Positions 1 through 5,997 are shown, counted from the first letter of the stretch. The stretch: DNA of 6,069 bases from Desulfosarcina sp. (GCA_018224455.1 JAGTUY010000400.1:1-6069); one strand, 5' to 3'. Notes: a model not told the origin generated them from the sequence alone. Program-made: numbers and translations.

Positions 1-22
1 GTCAGGAAGGTCTGCATCAAGT

Positions 23-167
23 AGTTGCTTTGTACAAACGGCATCTTGCGGCCCAGCTCTGCGTTCTCGGGCTCCCGTAATCCTCGACGCAGCGCGGCTA
101 CGCCTGCGGTTTCGAGAGCCCTGCGGCCTTGATCTGAACCTCAAGCCACCCTTTGTACAAAGCAACT
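23..167. repeat. Hairpin element with perfect 16-bp terminal inverted repeats (MITE-like)
   Basis: The arms AGTTGCTTTGTACAAA (23-38) and TTTGTACAAAGCAACT (152-167) are exact reverse complements. Each contains the 10-bp palindrome TTTGTACAAA. Pairing continues imperfectly inward: a central stem forms between 83-92 and 104-116 (CTCGACGCAG against CTGCG plus TCGAG with a 3-base bulge), and GGGCTC (69-74) can pair with GAGCCC (116-121). The whole 145 bases could therefore fold into one long hairpin on either strand. It carries no plausible gene and lies 15 bases downstream of the stop codon of the M48 protease gene. The form suggests a small non-autonomous mobile element or a dispersed intergenic repeat. 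A role in 3' end formation of the operon transcript is also possible, although no T-tract follows the stem. No clear target-site duplication is visible; TCAAGTA occurs at 17-23 and 187-193 but does not abut the arms cleanly. Confidence 0.7.
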
Positions 168-182
168 GAAAAAACCTGAATA

Positions 183-2024
183 CTACTCAAGTATCGGATT
201 ATCACGGGCGGCTTGGAATTTTTCCAGCTGCCCGTGGTAGTAGGCGCGGTTGGTTTTGGCCTGGGCCAGGGCGCGGGTGGCCGCATCGACGGCCTCGGCG
301 ATGCGGCCGTTGATATATAGGCTTTCGGCCAGGGTGTCTAAAATATGCGGGGACCGCTCGATGGCGGCGGCCCTTTGGGCCAGTTCCAATGCCTGTTCCG
401 GGTTTCGGTATGCCGGATCCTCGCAGGTGGCCAGCAGCCAGGCGTAGTTATTCAGTACGATGGCGCTGTGCGGATCGATGTCGAGTGCGGTCCGATAGGC
501 GGCCACTGCCTGACCGAAGCTGCTGCGGCCGAGATACAGATCGCCCAGCATCCCGTAAAGGCCGGCATTGCTTTCACCGTTTCGTGAAATCTCGTTCAAA
601 ATAGCCGTTTCAAAAAACTTCTCGTTAAGCTGCTTGCCGGTCTGACCAACATTGAGCTGGTAGCCGGCAACGCCCACCACCATCATGGCCGCCAGATAGA
701 CGGCGATGCTGACCCTTACCTTGCGGTCGTGGCGCTGAATCCAGGTGCGGTCCGCTTCGCATCGATTTAAAAAATCAACCCGCTGACCGATGCTGAAGTG
801 GTGCCAGTTGGGTTTATCCGGAGAATGGCCGGAAACGGCCACTATTTTTTTAAAGGTGGAAATCAACGGCGCCGCACTGGCAAACAGCCCATAAACCGAG
901 GCATCCGCCTGGCGTTCGAAGTTGCGCATGAAATAGCCGAAAATGAAGCGAAAATAGACCAGGAAATTGAATATGATCGCCAGGCTGAGCAATCCCGTGG
1001 TGACCGTGGTGCGGCTGATGCCGGTCATGAACACGAAGCGATAGATGGGTTCGGAAAAGATGATCAGGTAGACGATCAGATCGAAGGTGGCATAAGCGAT
1101 GACCATGTAGCCGATAAAGAAAAAGAGATAGAACAGCAGATGGTGCTTTTTCACGTGGCCGACTTCATGGGCGATGACGGCATCTACCTCCTCGGGGCTC
1201 AGGATACGCAGCAGGGCATCGGTGACCAGGATATAGCGAAAACGGCCGACCAACCCCATCACGCCGGCAGTGATCATGCGGCCGCCGAAGATCGGCCAGT
1301 AAAGGATATCCGCATATTTAAGACCGGCCCGTCGGCACAGGGCTTCGATGCGTTGGCGGTGATAGCCGGCTTCAAGGGGGCGGCAGCGCCAGAATTTCTG
1401 GATGATCAGCGGGCCGATTACCGCCACGGCAAACAGAAAAATAAGAAAATAAGCCGTTTCTCCCTCAGGAGACCCGAGCACCTCACGGGGCAGGTCGAAG
1501 GGCAGGGCCAGAATCAGGTCGGCGATGCCGGAAAGCAGCAGCCAGGGAAGCAATACGGGTACACTGAAAGCGATGTTGGACGCCACGTAGGCCTGGCGGG
1601 TGAGGCCGGTTCCATAGATGTGCCCGTAGGCCGCATGGGCATTGGACCAGACAATCGCCAGATAGCCGACGAAAAGACACATGAAAACAAGTGCTTGAAG
1701 GGTAGGAATGGTTTCGAATAGCCAGATGCCCGCTAAAAACGAAGAGAGGTTGAGACCATAAATAGTTACGGCGAACAGGGCGATGGCCACTACAGACTGG
1801 CGGGTCAGCGCCGATGAAAACTGCTGGTCCAGCACATCGTGGCTTTGGGTGGCGGACATCCGTGCAATCCGGTTAAACTGGCGCCTGGAAAAGATGAAAA
1901 AGAGCAGGATCGAGGCAAAAAAGTAAATCAGCGTGTCCAGGGGGGCGAAGTTGGTCTGCTCCGAAGGCTGGTAGGTCGAATAGATCAGCAGGGCGACGAT
2001 GAAATAGATGAAGTTTCCGAACAT
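183..2024 (-). CDS. M48 family membrane metallopeptidase with C-terminal TPR repeats
   Basis: Predicted 613-residue integral membrane zinc protease. The HExxH motif is HEVGH at residues 286-290, preceded by the typical SPEEVDAVIAHE context, and the third zinc ligand is probably E370 in NFERQAD (368-374), as in M48 (HtpX/Ste24-type) peptidases. Hydrophobic segments lie near residues 3-18, 30-46, 77-100, 108-126, 147-178, 191-211, 295-325, 340-365 and 436-455, so the catalytic site is framed by membrane helices facing the cytoplasm. The C-terminal part (about 487-595) carries roughly three TPR-like units (e.g. GDLYLGRSSFGQAVAAYRTAL), which could bind substrate or partner proteins. I chose the ATG at 2022-2024 because it begins directly with a membrane segment and lies 22 bases after the queH stop. 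The longer open frame up to 2186 would overlap queH by 140 bases and adds a low-quality N-terminus. No strong Shine-Dalgarno is seen, so translation may be coupled to queH. Substrates are unknown; membrane protein quality control is inferred from the family. Confidence 0.9.
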   Translation of the reverse strand: MFGNFIYFIVALLIYSTYQPSEQTNFAPLDTLIYFFASILLFFIFSRRQFNRIARMSATQSHDVLDQQFSSALTRQSVVAIALFAVTIYGLNLSSFLAGIWLFETIPTLQALVFMCLFVGYLAIVWSNAHAAYGHIYGTGLTRQAYVASNIAFSVPVLLPWLLLSGIADLILALPFDLPREVLGSPEGETAYFLIFLFAVAVIGPLIIQKFWRCRPLEAGYHRQRIEALCRRAGLKYADILYWPIFGGRMITAGVMGLVGRFRYILVTDALLRILSPEEVDAVIAHEVGHVKKHHLLFYLFFFIGYMVIAYATFDLIVYLIIFSEPIYRFVFMTGISRTTVTTGLLSLAIIFNFLVYFRFIFGYFMRNFERQADASVYGLFASAAPLISTFKKIVAVSGHSPDKPNWHHFSIGQRVDFLNRCEADRTWIQRHDRKVRVSIAVYLAAMMVVGVAGYQLNVGQTGKQLNEKFFETAILNEISRNGESNAGLYGMLGDLYLGRSSFGQAVAAYRTALDIDPHSAIVLNNYAWLLATCEDPAYRNPEQALELAQRAAAIERSPHILDTLAESLYINGRIAEAVDAATRALAQAKTNRAYYHGQLEKFQAARDNPILE

Positions 2025-2046
2025 GGTGTCAGCAGTCTTAAAAACG

Positions 2047-2631
2047 CTACGAAGGGGTGGTTGCACCCGTGTCGCCACCGGATGCAGGGGAATTTTTATC
2101 GGGTTTGCGGTAGTAGCGCTCTTTTTCGCTGTAGATGCAGCCGCAGTAAGGCTGGCGGTACATGCCCAGCCGACGGGATTCGTCAATGCCGGTTTTCCAT
2201 CCGTCCCGAAAATCCCGATAGAAAAAAGGCACGCCCACAGACTTGCCCACGGCTTCGCCGATCGATCGGATCTGATCGTGTTTTTGAAATCGGCTGTAAA
2301 GCAGTGTGGTGGTAAATCCGTCGAATTTGCCTTTTTTGGCGAATTTGGCCGTGGTGGTCAGCCGGTCGTGGTAGCAGTAGGTGCAGCGATCGGCTTCCCG
2401 GAAGGCCACTTGGCGCAAAAAAACCTCCAGCGCATAGCCGGGCTGGTAAATCATTTTCAGGGCGATGGATTCCGCGTAAGTTTTCACGGTCTCCTCCCGC
2501 CGCATGCATTCGGTGAAGGGGTGGATATTGTTGCGATAGAAAAAACCCATGAGGTCGCAATGGTCGTCGCGCAGCACCTGTACCGGATAAATGCTGCAGG
2601 GACCGCAGCAGATGTGCATCAGCAGCTTCAT
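2047..2631 (-). CDS. queH: Epoxyqueuosine reductase QueH
   Basis: A 194-residue cytoplasmic protein of the QueH (former DUF208) family. It carries out the last step of queuosine synthesis, reducing epoxyqueuosine to queuosine at the wobble position of tRNAs with GUN anticodons, and is the non-homologous, cobalamin-independent counterpart of QueG. The family's cysteine pattern is complete: HICCGPC at residues 6-12 (C8, C9, C12), CTYC at 83-86, and CGC at 163-165 in YCGCIYSE. These are expected to hold the Fe-S/iron centre and a redox-active pair. Other family signatures are GFFYRNNIHP (29-38), TTTLLYSRFQ and a GWKTGIDESRRLGMYRQ segment. The last 20 or so residues are a polar, low-complexity tail. 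The ATG start overlaps the yggS stop (ATGA, 2628-2631), indicating translational coupling. No tgt or other queuosine gene lies in the window. Confidence 0.95.
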   Translation of the reverse strand: MKLLMHICCGPCSIYPVQVLRDDHCDLMGFFYRNNIHPFTECMRREETVKTYAESIALKMIYQPGYALEVFLRQVAFREADRCTYCYHDRLTTTAKFAKKGKFDGFTTTLLYSRFQKHDQIRSIGEAVGKSVGVPFFYRDFRDGWKTGIDESRRLGMYRQPYCGCIYSEKERYYRKPDKNSPASGGDTGATTPS

Positions 2632-3311
2632 GGGCGGGTTCCGAAAATGGCGGTGCCGATGCGCACCAGGGTGGCACCCTCCTGGATGGCCACCTCGAAA
2701 TCGCCGGTCATGCCCATGGACAGTTCCTGCATGCTCACACGGGGGATGCTGCGCTCGACGATCCGGTCCCGCAGCCGGGCCAACTGGCGGAAAAACGGGC
2801 GGGCCTGCTCGGGTGCATCGAAAAAGGGCGGCATGGTCATCAGCCCCTTCACCCGGACGTTTTCGAGGCCGCTGATCTGCACGATCAGTTCAACGGCGCC
2901 GGTCTCCGCGACGCCTGATTTGGTCTCCTCCCGGCTGATATTCACCTGGATGAGAATGTCCTGCACCTTGCCGTTTTTACGCGCCTCTTTGTCCAGTGCC
3001 CTGGCCAGTTTGAGCGATTCCACCGAATGGATCAGATCAAACATGCGCACGGCGTATTTGGCTTTGTTGGATTGCAGGTGGCCGATGAAGTGCCATTGCA
3101 CCGGCCGTCCATACAGGGTAGTGAACTTGTCCCGGGCCTCCTGAATGTAATTTTCACCCAAAATCGCAGCACCGGCATCGATGGCTTCGGCCACCCGGTC
3201 GGCGTCGATGGTCTTGCTTACCACCACCAGACGGACGGTTTCGGGAATACGGCCGCAGCCGATTGCCGCGTCGGCGATGCGCTTGTTGATTCGGTCGAGA
3301 CGCTCCTTCAC
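2628..3311 (-). CDS. yggS: YggS/PLPBP family pyridoxal phosphate homeostasis protein
   Basis: A 227-residue single-domain protein of the YggS/PROSC (PLPBP) family, which resembles the barrel domain of alanine racemase. It binds pyridoxal 5'-phosphate without known enzyme activity and buffers the cofactor and related amino/keto-acid pools. Diagnostic segments are LVVVSK with the Schiff-base lysine K33, GENYIQEA (52-59), WHFIGHLQSNK (73-83), QVNISREETKSG (122-133), GLMTMPP (157-163) and the phosphate-binding C-terminus LSMGMTGDFEVAI...VRIGTAIFG. The length matches the family. The initiation codon is GTG (3309-3311 on the plus strand, read as CAC). It lies 8 bases after a good Shine-Dalgarno AAAGGA (3320-3325, minus strand) and overlaps the maf stop as GTGA. 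The stop overlaps the queH start as ATGA. In other bacteria yggS often sits in mixed housekeeping operons, so the neighbours do not define a special role. Confidence 0.95.
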   Translation of the reverse strand: MKERLDRINKRIADAAIGCGRIPETVRLVVVSKTIDADRVAEAIDAGAAILGENYIQEARDKFTTLYGRPVQWHFIGHLQSNKAKYAVRMFDLIHSVESLKLARALDKEARKNGKVQDILIQVNISREETKSGVAETGAVELIVQISGLENVRVKGLMTMPPFFDAPEQARPFFRQLARLRDRIVERSIPRVSMQELSMGMTGDFEVAIQEGATLVRIGTAIFGTRP

Positions 3312-3925
3312 ACCGCGAGTCCTTTCGGGTTTTCGGCATTCATCCTCACGACCCCTATCTTGATCAGGGTCTCGATCACCTCACACACGGGAAGTCCCAC
3401 CACGTTGGTGTAGGATCCATGGATCCGCCGGACGAGGAAGGTTCCCATCCCCTGGATGGCGTAAGCGCCGGCTTTGTCAAAGGGTTCGCCGGTCTGGATA
3501 TACCAGTTTATTTCGTCCTTGGTCAGATCCTTGAATTGCACATCTGTTTTTATGGCATCGCTGATGCGGGTGCGTTTGTTTTTGCAGACGATGGCATATC
3601 CGGTATATACAAAATGAGACTGGCCGCTCAACCGTTCCAGCATCTGCCTGGCTTCACGCGGATCGCCGGGCTTGCCGAGAACGGCGTTGCCGATGGTGAC
3701 GATCGTATCCGCGCCGATCACCCAACTGTCCGGATATTGCCGTGCAACCTCGTCGGCTTTGGCCTCGGCCAGGGTTTTGACATAGTCAGCAGGGTTTGCT
3801 AACAGGACCGAATCTTCATCGAAAGCGCTGGGAATCACCGCAAAGGTCAACCCGGCCTGCTCGAGCAGGTAGCGACGCCGCGGGGATTGAGATGCCAGAA
3901 TCAGTTGGGGTGCTGTTGCCTTCAT
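3308..3925 (-). CDS. maf: Maf family nucleoside triphosphate pyrophosphatase (YhdE-type, dTTP/UTP)
   Basis: A 205-residue cytoplasmic Maf/HAM1-fold enzyme. It hydrolyses nucleoside triphosphates to the monophosphate plus pyrophosphate, acting as a house-cleaning enzyme against damaged or modified nucleotides; some relatives affect septum formation. Family motifs appear in order: LILASQSPRRRYLL (8-21, the N-terminal phosphate-binding SxSPRR), GADTIV (71-76, with D73 as the likely catalytic/metal residue), LGKP (83-86), a GEP-DKAGAYAIQG segment (146-159) and GSYTNVVGLP (170-179). DKAGAYxIQG is characteristic of the YhdE subgroup that prefers dTTP/UTP, rather than the YceF m7GTP subgroup, so that specificity is inferred. 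It is the first gene of the minus-strand operon. Its stop overlaps the yggS start (GTGA). There is no Shine-Dalgarno before its ATG, and a candidate promoter lies immediately upstream. Confidence 0.95.
   Translation of the reverse strand: MKATAPQLILASQSPRRRYLLEQAGLTFAVIPSAFDEDSVLLANPADYVKTLAEAKADEVARQYPDSWVIGADTIVTIGNAVLGKPGDPREARQMLERLSGQSHFVYTGYAIVCKNKRTRISDAIKTDVQFKDLTKDEINWYIQTGEPFDKAGAYAIQGMGTFLVRRIHGSYTNVVGLPVCEVIETLIKIGVVRMNAENPKGLAV
3320..3325 (-). promoter_or_regulatory. Shine-Dalgarno site fixing the GTG start of yggS
   Basis: On the minus strand AAAGGA lies inside the end of maf, 8 bases before a GTG codon that begins exactly where the homologous YggS N-terminus (KERLDRINKRI) begins. 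It is the clearest ribosome-binding site in this operon and supports the GTG start over later codons. Confidence 0.6.
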
Positions 3926-3932
3926 TCAACCG

Positions 3933-3961
3933 TTTCTACCAAATGCCATGCACAATAACAA
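3933..3961 (-). promoter_or_regulatory. Candidate promoter of the maf-yggS-queH-M48 operon
   Basis: On the minus strand TTGTTA (plus 3956-3961) and TAGAAA (plus 3933-3938) are separated by 17 bases, matching 4/6 positions in each sigma-70 box. Transcription would start close to 3926, next to the maf ATG (3923-3925). The mRNA would then be nearly leaderless, consistent with the absent ribosome-binding site. The -35 lies inside the first codons of the divergent gene. This is a pattern match only. Confidence 0.3.
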
Positions 3962-4655
3962 GGATCAAAGGGACCTCCCAGTAAACGCCACCCGCTTCTG
4001 GATTCTCGGCGCAGGCCGATTCGGGCAGATCGCCGTGAAGCGGATCACCCGGCATATTCCCCATGCGACCCTTACCGTGGTGGATCAGAAACCGTTTACG
4101 ATGGATGGAGCGGATATCGCCACGATCCGCGAAGACGGAATCAAATGGCTCAATCGCACGCTCGTTCCGAATGCATCGGTGGACCTGATCATACCGGCCA
4201 TTCCTGTTCATGTCGCGGTTGACTGGTTAATACTTAACCTTAATCAATCATTTGATATTAATCCTCTGTCAATTCAGGACTCCTGGCTAACCCGGCTGCC
4301 TCATGCCATGCGGGGAAAAGCCGGCCAGGCCTTTGTCAGCCACGCCGATTTCATCTGCCCGGACGACTGCCCTGAGCCGGCAAACGTGTGCACCCATACC
4401 GGAAAACCCAGGCCCATGGATCTGTTCCGCTGGTTGGGTAAATTCGATCTTGACGATGTCCTGCCCATCGTCATTCGCAGTCATCAGCTGTTGCCCGGCG
4501 TAGGGGGTATTTACCCCGCAGATCTAATGTCCGCATTGGACATCGTTTGCAATCACAGCCATCGACCGATGATGATTGCTACGGCCTGCCGCTGTCATGG
4601 TGTGGCGGATTTCATGCGCCTGAAAAAGAAGGGCGGATCCGCCGGTCCACGCTGA
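3948..4655 (+). CDS. Rossmann-fold (TrkA-N/RCK-like) protein with cysteine-rich C-terminal half, function unknown
   Basis: A 235-residue soluble protein that I cannot match to a characterised enzyme. Its N-terminus has a dinucleotide-binding signature: a beta strand FWILGAGRFGQIA (17-29, GxGxxG at 21-26) followed by a second strand ending in an acid, LTVVDQ (D46). This is as in NAD(H)-binding TrkA-N/RCK domains and NAD-dependent dehydrogenases. A further strand, VDLIIPAIPVHVAVDWL (78-94), looks like the strand beneath the cofactor. The second half is unusual: CPDDC...C (C137, C141, C148) with nearby histidines (H132, H150), then C201, and C214 and C216 with H217. These could bind a metal or Fe-S centre. 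It has no signal peptide or membrane segment and no catalytic motif I recognise. It is transcribed divergently from maf across a 22-base gap, with no clear Shine-Dalgarno before the ATG, so the start is moderately certain. A redox or ligand-sensing role is conjecture. Confidence 0.75.
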   Translation: MHNNKDQRDLPVNATRFWILGAGRFGQIAVKRITRHIPHATLTVVDQKPFTMDGADIATIREDGIKWLNRTLVPNASVDLIIPAIPVHVAVDWLILNLNQSFDINPLSIQDSWLTRLPHAMRGKAGQAFVSHADFICPDDCPEPANVCTHTGKPRPMDLFRWLGKFDLDDVLPIVIRSHQLLPGVGGIYPADLMSALDIVCNHSHRPMMIATACRCHGVADFMRLKKKGGSAGPR

Positions 4656-4664
4656 GCCATGTGC

Positions 4665-4693
4665 TTGACATTTCGCGGGATACCCGTTACTAG
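4665..4693 (+). promoter_or_regulatory. Candidate sigma-70 promoter for tRNA-Leu
   Basis: A perfect -35 box TTGACA (4665-4670) is followed after 17 bases by TACTAG (4688-4693), a weak -10. Transcription would start near 4700, giving a leader of about 50 bases before the tRNA. It lies in the only non-coding stretch between the Rossmann-protein gene and the tRNA. Confidence 0.45.
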
Positions 4694-4750
4694 CTGCCTC
4701 ACCGACCTGAGCCATTCAATGCGCAGGTCCCGCACCACGAGACAGCGACT

Positions 4751-4838
4751 GCCTGGGTGGCGGAATTGGTAGACGCAAGGGACTTAAAATCCCTCGGTCT
4801 TATAGGCCGTGCCGGTTCGATTCCGGCCCTAGGCACCA
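4751..4838 (+). tRNA. tRNA-Leu (anticodon UAA), CCA encoded
   Basis: A complete class II tRNA. The acceptor stem GCCTGGG (4751-4757) pairs with CCTAGGC (4828-4834) with one G-U. The D-loop contains GGTAGAC. The anticodon stem AGGGA/TCCCT (4778-4782/4790-4794) encloses loop CTTAAAA with anticodon TAA at 4785-4787, reading UUA/UUG leucine codons. A long variable arm (CGGTC...GGCCG) is typical of tRNA-Leu. The T arm is GCCGG TTCGATT CCGGC (4811-4827). Discriminator A4835 is followed by genome-encoded CCA (4836-4838). All helices are intact, so it should be functional. It has its own candidate promoter upstream and a terminator 9 bases downstream. No integrase gene or second copy of its 3' end is seen, so there is no sign that it serves as an attachment site here. 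Confidence 0.97.
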
Positions 4839-4847
4839 TCAAACGAT

Positions 4848-4884
4848 GGGTCAGCCAAAATTGGCCGGCCCTTTGTTTTTTTTT
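4848..4884 (+). terminator. Rho-independent terminator of tRNA-Leu
   Basis: GGGTCAGCCAA (4848-4858) pairs with TTGGCCGGCCC (4861-4871), an 11-bp stem with one G-U pair and one A-C mismatch. It is followed by a T-rich tail (4872-4884: TTTG and nine T). It begins 9 bases after the tRNA CCA end, the expected place for tRNA termination, and ends 36 bases before the DAHP synthase start codon. Confidence 0.85.
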
Positions 4885-4920
4885 ACGTTGCGCTTTTGCG
4901 ATTCACCCTGAAAGCCCAAA

Positions 4921-5997
4921 ATGAAAAAAACCTACGATTTAAATGTCATCAAAAGAACCACCATAATCACACCGGACCAGCTTCGTGAAGAGTTTCCGAT
5001 GACTGAAAAAGCGACCCGGACGGTTCTCGATAGCCGGCAGGAAATTAAAGATATCCTGGACGGCAGGGACAGCCGGCTGCTGATCATCACCGGCCCCTGC
5101 TCGATTATCAGCCAGCGGCAAGCCTTGACATACGGGGAACGGCTGGCCGGGCTGCAGGAGAAGGTCAAAAAGACCATCAAACTGGTCATGCGGGTCTATT
5201 TCGAAAAACCGAGGACCAATGTGGGGTACAAGGGACTCATTTCCGATCCGCACATCGATAAGAAAACGTTTGATATCGTCGAAGGGTTGAGAACGGCCAG
5301 AAGGATATTAATGGGCCTGAATGAGATGGGCGTAGCCGCAGGAACGGAAATCCTGAGCCAAACGGCCGCTGAACGCCTGTCCGGTCTGATCTCCTGGGCC
5401 TGCATCGGCGCTCGGACCACAGAATCCCAAAACCACAGGGAATGGGCCAGTGCTTTTTCGATGCCGGTGGGCTTTAAAAATGGGACGGATGGGAATTTGA
5501 ATACGGCTATCAATGCGCTGTTGGCGGCCTCTTCCGCTCAGGTTTTCGTCGGCAATGACCCGTATGGCGTGACATCGAGGGTCTTTTCAAAAGGCAACCG
5601 ATATTGCCACATCGTGCTGCGCGGCGGCAAGCGGCCCAACTACGACCCGGTCAGCATCAGTGAGGCGTGCAGCCTGCTGTCCAAGCATCCCTCGCTGCTT
5701 CAATCGGTCATTGTGGATTGCTCGCATAAAAATTCAGGCAAGGATTATCGCAGGCAGGCAGAGGTCTTCAATCATGTGTTGATTCAGAGAGTCGGCCATG
5801 CCAATGGCATTCACATTGAGCCCAATACGGCCATTCGGGGAATGATGCTGGAGAGCAATGTAGAAGCGGGCCGGCAACCCTTTGTTTACGGGGTAACCCG
5901 AAAGGAAGACCTTAACCCGTTTGTTTCCATAACGGATGCGTGTATCGGATGGGAGGAGACCGAAGCCATTATCCTTACTGCCCAGCGACGATTATGA
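4921..5997 (+). CDS. aroFGH: 3-deoxy-7-phosphoheptulonate (DAHP) synthase, AroF/G/H type
   Basis: A 358-residue cytoplasmic enzyme. It condenses phosphoenolpyruvate with erythrose 4-phosphate to DAHP, the committed first step of the shikimate pathway to aromatic amino acids. It belongs to the E. coli AroF/AroG/AroH class (type I-alpha). Motifs in order are IITGPCSI (55-62, metal ligand C60), MRVYFEKPRTNVGYKGLISDP (starting at 90), GARTTESQ (163-170), PVGFKNGTDG (182-191), HIVLRGGKRPNY (230-241), DCSHKNSGK (266-274, H269), MMLES (308-312, E311) and SITDACIGWE (336-345, D339). All four metal ligands are present. The N-terminal arm needed for feedback inhibition in this class is complete; C60 aligns with C61 of AroG, which fixes the ATG at 4921. 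The H269-E311 spacing is about 8 residues longer than in E. coli. Which aromatic amino acid inhibits it cannot be read with confidence. The ribosome-binding site is weak (GAAAG, 4910-4914). No promoter is obvious between the tRNA terminator and the gene. Confidence 0.96.
   Translation: MKKTYDLNVIKRTTIITPDQLREEFPMTEKATRTVLDSRQEIKDILDGRDSRLLIITGPCSIISQRQALTYGERLAGLQEKVKKTIKLVMRVYFEKPRTNVGYKGLISDPHIDKKTFDIVEGLRTARRILMGLNEMGVAAGTEILSQTAAERLSGLISWACIGARTTESQNHREWASAFSMPVGFKNGTDGNLNTAINALLAASSAQVFVGNDPYGVTSRVFSKGNRYCHIVLRGGKRPNYDPVSISEACSLLSKHPSLLQSVIVDCSHKNSGKDYRRQAEVFNHVLIQRVGHANGIHIEPNTAIRGMMLESNVEAGRQPFVYGVTRKEDLNPFVSITDACIGWEETEAIILTAQRRL

Noticed and set aside
1..182. CRISPR array, defence island or toxin-antitoxin system
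   Set aside because: The only repeats are one inverted pair and a single hairpin. There are no regularly spaced direct repeats and no defence-type proteins anywhere in the window.
798..1721. A 307-codon plus-strand open frame opposite the M48 protease gene
   Set aside because: Its product is rich in D, Q, H and G without domains, as expected of the antisense of a hydrophobic, GC-biased gene. The minus-strand frame has clear M48 motifs.
2025..2186. N-terminal extension of the M48 protein to an ATG at 2186
   Set aside because: It would overlap queH by 140 bases and adds 54 low-quality residues before the first membrane segment. The ATG at 2024 fits the operon spacing.
2008..3144. A 378-codon plus-strand open frame across queH and yggS
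   Set aside because: It lies entirely opposite two genes with unmistakable family motifs, and its product has no recognisable domain.
3027..3802. Plus-strand open frames opposite yggS and maf (3027-3413 and 3419-3802)
   Set aside because: They are shadows of the conserved minus-strand genes, with no domain or ribosome-binding site.
4632..4643. Perfect palindrome GGCGGATCCGCC at the end of the Rossmann gene
   Set aside because: It is short, inside the coding region and has no T-tract, so it is not a convincing terminator or operator.
4751..4838. tRNA-Leu as an integration (att) site of a genomic island
   Set aside because: There is no integrase and no repeat of the tRNA 3' end in the window, and the downstream gene is core metabolism.
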